A stretch of DNA of 64,000 nt from Phoebastria nigripes (Eukaryota > Chordata > Aves > Procellariiformes > Diomedeidae), in contig JAYKAV010002917.1 in assembly GCA_035582835.1 (NCBI GenBank), forward strand, positions 1-64,000. The letters are read 5' to 3'. Each line of letters begins with the position of its first letter. Positions within the stretch are counted from its first letter, which is position 1. Made by a program: the position numbers and the translations under genes. Shown piece by piece: positions 13,441 to 26,312 of this stretch. The notes under the pieces were generated by a model that worked only from the letters and a program-made list of their open reading frames with translations, was not told where the DNA came from and ran no database searches.

Positions 13441-16400
13441 CAGAGAAGCACGTCGTCCGTCTAGCACTCACGGTAAATGGGTGACCATGGAGCATTCCAC
13501 TAGCATGAATTCAACACTTCTCATTTAACTTTTACCCAGATAACTCAGAAGAACTGAATCTACAGGAAAGAAGTAAGGAGAGGAGTAACACAGAGCATGC
13601 ATCATCCTCTCCACCAGGGACTGTGGAAACAACTGNAACTGGATGGAGCTTTCCAAATAACGGAGAGGAGGCTTCGAAAATTGCTATAATCCCAACTGGC
13701 CTATACTAGTAGCAAAGGTTTAAACTGAACTCTGCCAACAAAGATCAGTCAGATTGTGGTGTAGTTCAACTACTGCCCACAGGAAAATCACTTTTTGAAA
13801 ATATTTTAAAAAGCTATATTGGTACTGGGAATTTGTCAGTGTTAAGTTCATAGTAAGCTTCCAAATCCAAGTTTGTCAAACACTAAATATGAAATGCATA
13901 TGCAACTTCATGCTACCATCAAGAGCAAAGATTATCTAGCCCATTAGTAAGTAGCAGGGAAGAGCTCAAAATTCATGTTTTTTTTTTTAAAAGCCAAATG
14001 AATATTCAGATGAAATATTCAAAGTACTCCTAGGTTGATAAAAATAGCTGCTTATATATTACTTAGTCCAAAGAGAGTAGATAAACACATATCTGACAGC
14101 TCAAGGCTCCTCAGGAACATTCTTAGTATTTTTTCTCCAACATTGAACAAACATCTTCATTACAATTTAAAGCAGGAAAATTCTTTTCCTGCAGGTTCTA
14201 TTTGAAACAGGGTTCTTCGATATTTTTACACCAAATTGAGAAGACAGATTTTCATCTGAATTTGGAAGCTGACATAGAAAAATTATTGCCCCAGTGAGTT
14301 AATAAACATTGTNTAAAAAAGCATTGGACTTTCAGAAAAACCCAGATCTTCCACTTCAGAAAATCGTTATATTCATGAAATAGTGACATATTTCAGCCTC
14401 TAGCTTCCATGTACCACAAAGAATTCAAATTGATTCAGAAGATTTTGCCATCAGCATCTGAAAATATGTAGAGAAATATATGAATAGACTTCTCTTTTTT
14501 TTATGTTTTCTGCATATCTTTAGTTTTCCAACAGATAACATTAAATTCTTTTACTTGTTAATGAATCATTTCTCAATAAGAAATATTCACTCATTTACCT
14601 TTAAGATTTTTGTAAAGTATCCAGAAATAGGTATGACAATAGAATGCCACCAATAATGATCTGGTAGCAAATAACAACTGACATTTTCATTCAAGGTTCT
14701 CTGTTATTTTACTTGCTAAATTAATATTCACTAAGACCATTGATGGTTGAGATAATCCTTGTGTGTGTCTTCACTACTACAAGCCCCAAACTTGATGCAA
14801 AGTTTTTGCTTGCACCCACAGTCATGTTTTATAGCAGTTATGTGCCACCACTGTTGGAAGTGGGTAGAAGACATTACTTAACCAGACTTTTTAATAGTTT
14901 GCCTCTTTCTCCCCTTTCATCAGCTGCTAAGTGTTTAGAGTATTTTTGTCCCATGTTTTTCAAATATTCCTCTGAATATTTAGGCTTGTCAGACATTCAC
15001 TCAAGAGCTACTTCAGCTGGTAGCCATGTTCCTAATGCCACAAAACCACCCTGTGTTTTGCCTCTATGATTTCTGGTTTTCTACATGTGAAAAACTAAAC
15101 CCTGGACAAGTGCAGATAGGTATCAAGCAGGTTTCAATTATCTCCAGTAGATATTTCAGGTAGCTATCTTCACTTTAATAATATTTCTGACAAAGGCTAT
15201 TCTTACATCATCTCAGCAATATGATACAATTAACATCCAAATAGCTTTTCATCTGCTAGTTTCACTCTGCAACTGGTTTTAGCCAAAGAGAAGCCTGACT
15301 TACCTATTTCCCAAGTCTATATATAAAATAAAGTGTTTCTAAAAAAGAAAAAAAGAATGTTCCTTAGCTTGAAGGCAAGTGGCTCAGTCTGGTTTACCTC
15401 CATACCAGTTCACCTCAGTACTGCTCCACAGTCTTTCCTTGTTTGCATGAAAGCCATGTGAACTAAAGCTATATAAAAGAATCTATTCAGCAAACCCCAA
15501 TATTTACCTCATTCAACCTTATAAATGAGGCAAGCTTCCTATTTCCAGGAATCTGCTGTTTCTGTTTAACTATTTCAACCTCAAGTTTGTTGACAATTCT
15601 TTTCTCCTCCTTTGTCTGTTCCAAAGAGAGCTTAAAAATACAAAACATTATCTAATTTTAAAACTGTACTCCACAAACAGACCCATAAAGCCTCTGATGA
15701 CAAACAGTATCTCATCATCATTCATCACACTTAGAGGTTGACCAGGGAAGCCTGCAGTTTCATGCCTGCAAAATATTGCTAAAGCACTTGCTGGAGTCAA
15801 AACATGTTCCCCAAAATATATGTGTATCACCAATGACCTCAGAGAATGAAACATGAGGAAAGATTTTTACCAGGTATAAAAAGGAAAGGATGCACTTATG
15901 TACCTATCTTCAAAAAGTTCTCATAGCTGCATGTCTGAAGCAGTCCAGAAAAGCTGACAGCGTGTAGCAAATTTGGAGATCTTTATCCTGCTTCTCAGAA
16001 GAGAAACTTTTGGTTGACTGAGGCTTACTATAAGGCTTTGTACATGAGCTAAACATGTAAGTGCTCCCAGCATTAAAGTCGCCTGCCACATAGATGAGCT
16101 TAATGTTCAGTGTTATATTAAATACTCCTGACAAATGAGACAGCTTTAATTGCACTACAAATATTTCATTAATAAAACTTCACAATATTTTAAATTCTAT
16201 GTAAGTTGTTTGAAAACAAAAAATTTGCAACGTGCAATTTTTAATTTTTTTTCCACTTTATGGCAAAGCAATCATCTTAAAAAGAAACAAAATCTGAAAT
16301 AGTTTCTATGGGTTTCTTAAGTTTCTTTTAGATCGCATGTGAAGAGGACACACACTCACACATGAGGCATGTTTTGAATTATTTGGAAAAAAAAATCAGC

Positions 16401-19400
16401 ATTGACCTCATGATCTAAGTTCCTTATCTTGCTTTTACTAAAGTAAACTAGAGCTTACTACTAATAAAACAGGATTAGATCCTAGTTGAACAGTAATGTG
16501 CTAATAAGATTTTTTTTTCTATTTTGATAGTCTAAGAGTTTTAACGTTAAAACATGTTATAAAACTTGCTTCTAAATCAAAACTATCTTCTATATTTAAA
16601 AAAAAGTCAGTTATACTTATTGTGCTTTGTTTTATTTGAAACAAGGTCTTTGTTTTGGGATTACTCATTCAGTGTGTGCTTAGTGTTTCATGAGGTAAAA
16701 GAGTTACAAGTTATTATATATAATAACTTCCATATAATAATAATGTATTTTAGATTAACACATCTTAATTCTTTGAAGTGTTATAAGAGCAGCCTCAAAA
16801 ATCTTGAATTAATCCGATCTTCATTAAGTGGCAAGGTGGTAACCACAGAAACAAAGCCAATCTTTTAAAAGGTATGTCGTGAAAACTAAGATATATGTAA
16901 AATGTTTGGTTTACATCACTGGTGTATATATATTCNATACAATGCGTTAGTGTTTCCTGGATATCAGTTGTCTGTGAAGGAACATTTTTAAGGAAAATGG
17001 CTGGGTATTATATGATATTGCGTATATCTCACAATTACACAATGTTATATTGTATATTTCAATAATTATTTTGGATAAGAATTGCTGTCTTTTTTTTATT
17101 CAGTAGTGTAATATGTTTCTTGTCTAAAGAAACCATTGTAATTTTGATCAGGAAATATTTTTTTTTTAAAGGAACTTATTTTCTCAGTGTGAGATTAACC
17201 TAAGTCAAGTCTATAATGACCAGATATTTGCTCAAGTAAAAGCAAATTGTGGAAATTTTTCTATAGTAAATGTCTTTAAAAAGAAAAAGTCCATATATCA
17301 TCATTTAACTGTGTTGATGGTCTCTGACTTAAATCAATGGTTTTCCTTATCAAATATTTGAACATTGCATGTGGTATAACTTTAAATAGACATAACAGAA
17401 TATATGGCTTCTTGACCACAGGGACAGAAAAAACAGACACCGAAGATTCAAACAGGTGAATAGTAGCTGTTACCTTTAAGTTGTTTTCACAATTTGGATA
17501 AAACAATAAATTCACAGATTAAAGCNCTCTCACCCCACAGAACCCTGCAGTATTAGGCTAAGTGAAATACACTTACTCAAGGTAAAACCTTCTGGCAGAC
17601 TAACAGTGATGGTATTTTCATTCAAATAAGGTGTTTTTGAACAATATATTTCAAACACTAACAGGCTTTTTTTCTCTCACTGTTTATGAAGCTTGATCGT
17701 CTCTTTCAACTTATTTTTCCCAGCTAAATCTATGCTGACTAGTCCTTTCTATCTAATAATATTTGTTTTTCTTATATTCCCTAGCATGTTGACATCCTAG
17801 AAAAAAGTATAGACAAATGTTGGTAGCATAATAATCAGTTGACTTGGAAATATGCTGAAAAGACTTTTCGGATGGGAAGGGGAGAGGAGGCATGAGTACT
17901 AATCAAAATTGGGCCTTTAGAATAAAATTACAGTTAAGTACCTTCACTGTTATCATGGCAACAAAAACCTGAAATTAACATTAGCTGGAAAAGTGGTCAT
18001 TAATAAATGGTTTAGATGATCAGATAAAAGTTAACCTCAAACAGATTTACTACCAGACGTATTATCAGATTAATGCTAAATAGCTATATAGCTAAATAAC
18101 CACATGCTGGAGCTAATGAAGGAATCATGCATGCTTCACCAAGACCACATTGGTCTGCCAAAGCCATTACAAATTTTAGTAAGGTGAAAGCAGCCTGAAA
18201 TGCCCAGTTGCCAGATATAATTGGACCTACTAGCTATTGTAGAAGAAAATCATCATAGTCTCCTATCTCCCATGTCTTGGTGGGGTGGTGGGAGGTGAGA
18301 GAGAGAGGGGTTATTAGAGTAGCTCTTTCAAATTATGGGTGTGAGTTAAGAGAGTGCTTAATAAATATATACATTCCATTTACACAATGATTTCCCACAT
18401 AAAGTAATTGCTAGAGTCAGCTCTGTAGTGCCTTAGAAGCTATGAAGACAAAATGTAGGTAGCAGTGTGTCATCATTTGAGGAAAATTAAGAATAACTTT
18501 GTTACTGACAAGATTTTTTTGATANGTTGATAAAACGTTGCATTTGTTACACTTAAGGCTGTGTCTTTTAAGTAGAAAAATAGTAGTATAGAGTGCAGAA
18601 TCTGAGCTCAAAATGCAATAATGCTGGAAACATTAAAGCTGAGAGTAGACATGAAAAATATTTTTATATTTCATGCAGTCATTAAAATAAGAATGGTTCC
18701 CTGTACAGGCTACATCTGTTTCAGTATGATAAATACCTCTGGGATTGTTCTCTGACACTGAGGTCACCTTGAATACTTTGACCCACACTCATATTTTTCA
18801 ATCCACTCACCCTGCAAAACATCACTGACTTGTCCTAGCTCCCAATTCATTCAATTGGGAAAGTGTTAACTGATCAGGGCCAAAAGCAAGCAGAGTATTT
18901 TCATGGATGTTTAGTTCCAGGTCTCCTAAGACTGGATCAGACCTGTGGTATTGCACAAGTAAATAAATGACTTCCCTTCTTGTAGCTAAAGCAAATCTAC
19001 AGCTGTAAAAATGGCCGCTCAGATTAGTTGAAAATGAATTTACTTCCTTTAAACCCAATTCACAGAACTAGGTTTTTTTAAAAGTGCAAACAGATTTAGG
19101 ACTTTTTAGGTCCAGGACAGTGTTTCTGTTTCCTTGTTATTATAATGTCAGAGAAGACACTTGAATCCTCATTTCTATACAGTAGCCCTGCTACCTATCT
19201 AGACTAAAAAGCCAAAAATTAGTTATTCTAGAGTATACTCAATAAAAGATTTAAAAAGATTGGCTTGCTTTTATATGAAACACAAAAAAACCCTGAAATA
19301 TAGTATTTGAGAAATATAATCTGAAAACAGTAATCTCAAAATCAGCAATCTCAAAAAGATTTCCTCCTAAGATGTACTCCAGTCCTAGATAGCTTTGAAA

Positions 19401-20294
19401 TCTGTTGAGTAAACTGGAGCTACTCAGAGGAATATTCTTTAGAACTNACCTCATCAAGACTGAGTCTTTTAGTTAATGCCAGTTTTCCTCTGCTGATGAA
19501 TACATTGAATATTTTACCTCATACACAAGTAATTAAGATAATTAGTGTCATGTTTATGATCTAATAGGTCAGAGGTAATGCAAGACACTAGTATGAATAA
19601 TGAAAGGGCAAACAGTAATAATCTAATGATTACGTCCATTATCTATATCAGCATCCCACGGACTGAAAATTTCAAAAGCCACCTTGCTGACAGATTTGCC
19701 GTGACCTATCTTCCTTCTTTTGCCACCTTGTTGGAAGCTACATCTTAATGGAAGTGAGTAGCTATGGAGTTTAGTTAATCCAGAAAGAACAATGAAGCAG
19801 ATTAACAAAAAGACTCCAGCTTTGAGACAGATAATGTCAGAACACCTCATTTTTAACAGTAAGTATTTCACCAGTGGAAAATTTATAGCCCTGAGTTAGC
19901 ACAGTGCTGTTGAGAGCACAAAGATCCTTGTATTATCACTAATAATTGTTTCCTTGGAAATGGATTCACTACTTCCAAACACATATTTCAGTCCACCTGC
20001 ACTCCTATTTCATCCAAAAGAAAACAACTACCATTCAGGACAAAGTCTGAACTGGAGACTCTGTCTTGGCATAACTCAGTAGACAAGTGATTTTTTTTTT
20101 TTAACAAATACCTTTAGACAATAAGACACAAATGTACAACATACCTATGGTCATAGAAAAGACATCAGTTTTGCTAATCAAACACTTGAGGTACAAAGTC
20201 TGTCTCTGTGTAGGATTACTGAGGTGGATAATATTTTTAATAGTATTTTATATTATTGCTTCCAACTGTAAAACATGGGGCCTTTTAGAGAGGA

Positions 20295-20360
20295 CCATCA
20301 CCTCCATTTTACTAGTGATACTACTCAAGCACAAGGAAGTGCAAGAGGTGGAAGAGTGTC
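20295..20360 (-). repeat. Possible antisense MIR fragment
   Basis: CCTCCATTTTACTAGTGATA followed by an ACTCAAGCACAAGGAAGTGC-like segment resembles the reversed 3' half of MIR ('cccattttacagatgagg... cttgcccaagg'). The match is short and interrupted, so this is a weak call. Confidence 0.3.
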
Positions 20361-20364
20361 AATG

Positions 20365-22475
20365 ACGAAATGAGTCTTCTCTGACAGGATCCTTTCTGTG
20401 ATAAATTCACAAGTATGTTCACTGTACAGACCTGTTTATGGAATCAAGTCAAAAAAGCAAAGAGGATTTGAGGAATAAAAGAAAGGAAAATTCCAAAGGC
20501 CAGGTATGAAAACTGCAACTTGCTTTGGTGTGAGAAAGTAAATAGCACATATTGAACCTTTCCAGAAGACTTTTTAAAAGTATTTTCTAGTTTAACTTCA
20601 CTTTTTTTTTCTAAGAAATTTTAATTTTGGAGAAAACAAAATGGAAAGAGTGTGTATAGTTCTACAGGGTTGCAGTTTCTGTAATTATGATTAAAAAACC
20701 CCCATATTTTTATAAGCATAATTACAAAAAGGGAACCATAAGTGGGAAAGTAAAAACTCAGAAATGGAAGCCAAAATATGCAACCTTCATTAAGAGTTTT
20801 AATTACAAAAGCAGGCCTATTAAAATAATCCTAGTACCTGTGAAGTTTCTCAGGTTTTCAGCAACAAAAGTAATTTAATCAATCCTACAGAGAAAAATAA
20901 GTGGAGTTTATTCAGTAGGTGCTGTCCATGTAATTAGAAAAGGTTAATCAATTTTACTACATAGTAGGACACATGAAACAAGATATTTGCAGGAAAGCAT
21001 GTCTTCACAACTTCAAAAAGACTGCCTATTAGAGAAACTTAAAGATTTCAATTTTATAAAATTAATGTTTCATTAAAAATACTATCCCTCAATTGCAAGT
21101 AAAAGAAATAAGTTTTCCAAACAGTTTTGCATAGAGTATGTATACTTTTTTGTTTTCATTTTGTTTTGTTAATGAGTTGTTGTCATTCTCTTGCTGAATC
21201 ATTTTTTAGCATTTTTGTTTTCATTGACTACTCAATTTTAGTAAACCATACTCAAAATGAAGAAATAAATAATTCTTTTTATACCATGCATGACTGAAAA
21301 AATAGGGTCAGCTTTAGCTGACAGTGTGGGNCCTGTGTGAATTCATTATATAGAGGAGAAATTGTAGAGAAGGAAAATTATGAAAGCAATTGAGAGCTAT
21401 TATAAGAAAGTAGAAAGTATGTTAACATTTTTTTAGAACTTTATAAACAAAATATATATACTGTAGTGTGCAAAGTGCTCCCTAAATGCATTTCTCTAAA
21501 TCAGAGGGCCATGTATGAAGCATATAAAGCACATGAAGTATATTATTCTTAACTTCAGCTTACTTAAAAACATTTCCAGTCATGTTTGTTTCAAAAGAGA
21601 ATTTTTTTTTTTATAAAATGTCAACAGAAAATGGGATAGTAAAAGTGTTTTTATTGGTAAAATGCCCAATCAATTGCTGTGCTTTCTCATTTGTACATTA
21701 CAAATTGTAATGTAGGCAGCAGAGCATCCTTTTTTTTCCTTTTTTTTTTAATGATCTCTGTGTGCCTGGATTAGCATGGATTGGATCCTGGGCCCCAATA
21801 AACTTTCTTGAAAAGAGCAACAGTTTATTTCTAGAAAAAAANCTTCTGTCTTTGTAAATGTTTTATTACATAGAATATTGCACTTTTGGTCAGATTAGAC
21901 AATCAATATAATGGACAAGTCATTTTAACATCTTTAATTCCACAGCAACACATTTAAGTAAAAATCATGTGATTGCTTTTTTTGGAGAAAGGCAAAGTCT
22001 ACATGCTAGGATTAAGTATTTAGGCCTTAAAGAAAGATTTTACCATCTAATGTTATAGAACTTCACCCTGAGCAGGGCTTGGTATAGTGTTCTGAGCTAG
22101 ACCAAACAAAAGATGCAGACACCTAAGGTAGGTCTTAGGCAAAGATAAGAAGTTTAAGTTTTTCTTGACTATATTTAATTTTACGTAAACACAAATGTAC
22201 AACACTTCTCACTCACTACCTTGTTTCATTCTAAGCTTGAGGTACGTTGGGCTCTCTACATAGAGAGACATTCCTCATTCTAGAAGCTTTGTTTCTGTCT
22301 TCTTCTAAGGGGGATCCTCACATTAGAAGATGCAGAGAATATGTTGTCATCATCAAGACCATCACAAAATGTTTTTGTGGTTGCTGTCTTTTACCTAAAA
22401 CATAGCCATCAAAGGAGGGTGGTGGTCATGACCACTTTTGTATCAGTCCAGAAAAAACAATCCTGAGTCATCTCC
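20365..22475. other. AT-rich non-coding sequence
   Basis: I see no gene. Short A- and T-rich runs are present (for example near 21602-21613 and 21729-21750), and a 21-base near-perfect palindrome lies at 21694-21714. N calls are at 21331 and 21842. Nothing else stands out. Confidence 0.6.
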
Positions 22476-22479
22476 ATCC

Positions 22480-23060
22480 TTCCTAACACCGCTATGTCAC
22501 TGCACACACACAAAAAGGACAAGCTTTCTAAATGTAACTGCCCATTTAAGAGATTAAGTGATGGCCCCTTTTCCTTAGGTGGTGAGGAGATCATTTCTCT
22601 TCCTTTCACCCTAACCTTTCCAAGTGTGAGGGAGCAGCAAGATCCAGCGACTCCCTTACGGAAGGTAAAATAGGAACAATCCCCACAAAGGCCAACACAC
22701 ACAACAAGGTGCAGTCCCACGGTGTCTAAGCATGGTGGGCAAAGCCAGATACTGGCAACAGAGTCCTCAACAGCCCCAGATCCAGCACGCAACAAACTAG
22801 ATCCATCCAGGGAGTCCAGTCAGAAGCAAAAGGACACAGGGACAGAGACAAGCTGTAACATAAACCCAAAGCACCCATACAAAACCCAACATAAACCCAA
22901 GAAACCAACTGAAGACAGTACTCTTACAGCTGTAGGTAGGGCAGGCCTAAGCTTATAAGGGGTTTTGGGCCGATGTATAGATGGTGTGGGTCTAGGATAG
23001 ATGGAGGTCTAGGTGAGGCTAGTGAGGGCCATTAAGGGCTTTTTGGTGCCCTGAGGAACG
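22480..23060 (-). mobile_element. Candidate LTR-type repeat, unclassified
   Basis: This block is clearly richer in G and C than its flanks, and both edges are rather abrupt. Read on the minus strand it has the flavour of an LTR: a CCTTATAAGCTTAGGCCTGC segment that could hold a TATA-like box, then a T/G-rich stretch with repeated TTGGGTTTATGTT wording, then CTGACTGGACTCCCTGGATG and GATCTAGTTTGTTG. I associate this wording with avian retroviral LTRs, but I cannot name the family and see no clean TG...CA termini or target duplication. A 128-aa minus-strand frame (22409-22795) and several smaller frames fall here; they look like products of the composition and not genes. It could instead be another class of dispersed repeat. 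Confidence 0.35.
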
Positions 23061-23064
23061 TGAC

Positions 23065-25210
23065 TGAAATTATTTCCTCAAATTCCTCTTAGATTATTTG
23101 TGATATAGTGGCTTATCAAGATCTTATGCTCCAATTGAAAGTTCTCATTTGTCATCCCATAATAACCCTAGGCATAGGGATATAAAAATACCCCAAATCT
23201 GTAATTTCTTAGTTAGGTCACTGAGCTTGAATTTCTGGATTCAGCTCTCTACTCCAAGGCCTTTTTCCCCCTCTGATGTAAGTGCACTTGGCACTAAGTT
23301 ACCCATTCTAGATCTCATTTGAGTGGCCTCCCTTTTGCCTTCCCAAAAGGGTTTCCTTTTTTGCAGAAAGGAAGACAACCCTTAAACTTTCTATCCTGCT
23401 ATTTAGGATATTCTCCTGCCAGTTGTACTAGGGCTTCCAACTTGTTCAGGCTCAGGTGGTCAAGCATTCTAAACAGAATATTGAATAAAAAGCAGATGGT
23501 GGCACCTTATCCTCCAGGATCCAAGGCATAGAAAAAAGATGATCTACTCAGTTTTTGGTTTTTTTTTTTTTGTTTTTTGTTTTTTGTTTTTTGTTTTTTA
23601 AAGTAATAGTAGGCAAACACACTTTCAGGAGGGTATTTTGGACTCAGGAACTGGTTTGCACAGAACTCAACAGCATGGAGTGGAGTTAAGCTCCTAAACG
23701 CCAGACAGGGTATTAATTCACCTATGCATGAAATTTTCTGTGACAGGTTCTGTGCTACTCCCTAAGCACAGTATGGGTTTTTGGATCCTCCCCTCACTCC
23801 CCTTTCCGCTTGAAGACTCTAGTTCTCCTTGTGTACTCTGTGAGGACTTAATACTGAACCCTGGATTCTGCTGTGAAGGTCAACTGAATACAGGCCTTGA
23901 AGTAGCTCAGTTTGTAGCGTCCAAGTCCTTTGTCCTTGGTTATGAGAGGAAACCTTTCCTTACAAGAAGTAATGATAATTAAAAAATATCTACCAAAGAA
24001 AACATATTTTTTATTCCATTTAGATATATAAAGAAATAATAGAGGAACCTGACAAACTCCAGTTATAACTTTTACATGGCAATAGAGTCATAGAGGAGTC
24101 ACTAAGTAAAAATTAACATTGATCAACCTATATAAAATGATGCCAGAACTATTACCATCTCACTAATAAGGAAAATGCGTTATCTTTTATATGATGTTTG
24201 CTATGCAGTTGCCAGATCACTGCAGAAAAAAACTCTCAAAAATTGTGTCATTTAACTAAGCTTCCTTATCAGAGGATATTCTTTCCAGGAACCAGCAGTC
24301 ACAAGAGGTGTTTTCTATGGTTTGGCTGAGGAAACCTGTGAACAGGCCTCAGTTAGGAAGAATCTTAAATCTAATCTCTGTAGCACTTACAATTATGTTT
24401 ACAGAGTATCTCACCTGATTATTAGTACCCTGATCAATTAATCTTTATCTATCAGACTAACGTTCAGTGCAGAATTGACCTAAGTTGGGTATAACATGTA
24501 TTTCTTGCTAGAATTTATTTACAGTACATTTTTTTTAACATGATTGAGTTACTGTAGTGATATCTCTGCACTGGGAAAATAAAGTGGGAGTAAGAAATGG
24601 TTAATTAAAAGTAACAGCCTTTTTCTTTTTTTCTTTGTTTAAATGGACAAAGTAACAGCTGGCCACAACAGCTGCCAGGGCTCTAATTTTTGGACAGATG
24701 CATTTTCCACGTAATTTTAAGTTCACACAGACCAGATGCTTCCCATGGTTGCTCTAACCAGTTTCTCCATGTTCAGTATTCTGTGATTTGCTTTGAACTA
24801 AGGCTTTTGTTCTTCTCCTGAATCTTCCATTATTTGTATTTACAAAGTTGTCAGGCAAGGCAAGAGATATTAAGATCAAAATTGGATTAATTTTGACCAC
24901 ATGTCGCTTCTTTTGAAGTATTTTCCTTTTAGACTCAAAGGTAAAATTATCATACATGGCACTGTCTTTACATCTGTATAACGTGTGTGCATACCTTTTC
25001 AGAGAGGAATTAAAGCTACAAAAATCAATGTTTCCTGTAAACTCTTGTTAAAATTTAGAAATTAATTTGCTTTAGAAAGGTCGATGATCCCAGTTACATT
25101 CATATTGAGGAAAATTTGAGTATATCTATTTGCTCACATGAAGGTTGGACTACTTCCTAGAATTGTACTGGAAAACTGGAAATGAAAACAACTACAGGAT
25201 TGAGTTCTAA
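23065..25210. other. Non-coding sequence, partly moderate GC
   Basis: No gene is supported. 23200-23540 and 23620-23980 are less AT-rich than average and contain frames of 70 and 84 aa without recognisable features; they may be eroded repeat sequence continuing from the block to the left. A (GTTTTTT)n tract separates them. The remainder is AT-rich and featureless. Confidence 0.5.
23551..23599. repeat. (GTTTTTT)n simple repeat
   Basis: A T-run is followed by four spaced G residues giving about four GTTTTTT units. Seen directly; it is probably derived from an A-rich tail read on the minus strand. Confidence 0.9.
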
Positions 25211-25217
25211 AATTTTC

Positions 25218-25445
25218 TGGGCCAAATCTTGATCTTACAAAATGCTGAGCGTGCTGTCACTGATCCAACAAAATAATTAGGCCCAGCAATTACAACAACT
25301 GTTTAGCCTCAAGGATGAGAGGGGATGTCTCATTGGATTCAGCTGGACAGTTCCAATGTTTAGCTCTGAGTACAAAAGTAGTTGCTCTGCTGGAATAAGT
25401 CCAGAGTACTTAGCATATTGTTAGATAGACACTTAAATGAGCCAC
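25218..25445. repeat. Old amniote interspersed repeat, unclassified
   Basis: The segment begins GGGCCAAATCTTGATCTTAC, continues AAAATGCTGAGCGTGCT, and further on has GTTGCTCTGCTGGAATAAGT followed by GTACTTAGC. From memory these phrases, in roughly this order, characterise an old dispersed repeat seen in turtles, crocodilians and birds. The copy is heavily diverged. The family name and ends cannot be set without a repeat library. Confidence 0.4.
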
Positions 25446-25449
25446 AGAT

Positions 25450-26310
25450 TGATCTTGTCCTCACATTTAGGGCTGTGCAACTCATTATTTTTCAGCATAG
25501 GCTGAAGTGATGACAGACAATTAAAGAGAGGTAATTGCAATGAACTCTGTATATTTCATATGTGATGGGACATAAGGAGGAGCTGGTTTCCCAAAGTCTG
25601 TTGCCAGAGCCCTGGCATAGAGGTAGTTAAGCCAGAAAATGTCAGACCACACCCTTCTCAGTGAGAACAGCACATCCATACAAAATTATTTTGGCTGTGC
25701 TGAAAGAAGAATTAAACACAGTCTTTCGCCTACATAGCAAAGGAAGTGAAGATTAAACAATTCTTTATGATTTTATGTATATGTTTTATTCAATTAGTCA
25801 TTCTGTCCAAGAAATGTACAGCATGTGCATCCTCAACTGTTAACAATATTTTATCTATCTGGTCAGGGAATAGAATAAGAATGACAGGGAATAATTAAAA
25901 TACCTCAGATTTTAAATGTTTAATGGTCATACCTGATGAAGTATACCTGATTCATACTGTTTGCAAAGAAATATATTTGCACCACTGCTAAAGTAATGGA
26001 GGCATTTGGTTACTTAATCCTTGTATGGAAAATATATATATAAACCCCCCAACTTTTCCTCAAGCTATTTTTGTTTCCACTACCTTCATGTATATCCTCA
26101 ATTATTAAATGGATTGTAGTGTATACACCTAACTTGCATCCCTGTGACCTATGTATTGCATCCTGATATTTTTAATTTCCTGTTATCTCCTAGAGGTGAC
26201 TGCTTACGTGTTTTGTACCTTGTACCATCTTCTTAGCTTGGAGGAATGGGGTGTATTATAATTTTAGTTAATTATTTCTGTGGTTCTTGGGATCTCAGGA
26301 ACTATGTTGT
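25450..26310. other. AT-rich non-coding sequence
   Basis: I see nothing gene-like. The stretch has no frame of note and no clear repeat apart from a short TATA run near 26032-26042. Confidence 0.6.
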
Positions 26311-26312
26311 TA

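Larger units (their letters stand above)
8455..20290. other. AT-rich non-coding sequence with a few simple repeats
   Basis: No gene is supported. Frames reach 109 aa (14740-15069, plus) but show no domain, signal or splice-bounded structure. Simple repeats include an (AAAC)n tract at 10351-10382, a T-rich run at 10539-10552 and a TTAA-type run at 13061-13079. Isolated N calls are at 9139, 10824, 11031, 11678, 12534, 12864, 13636, 14313, 16936, 17526, 18525 and 19447. The part around 13.0-13.45 kb is more balanced in composition and is listed separately. Confidence 0.6.

Noticed and set aside
15648..15854. 68-aa minus-strand frame with protein-like composition
   Set aside because: No conserved motif, no clear splice sites, and the composition is within what chance gives.
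22409..22795. 128-aa minus-strand frame
   Set aside because: It falls in an LTR-like, GC-richer block, has low-information Cys/Gly/Leu-rich sequence and shows no recognisable domain or splice context.
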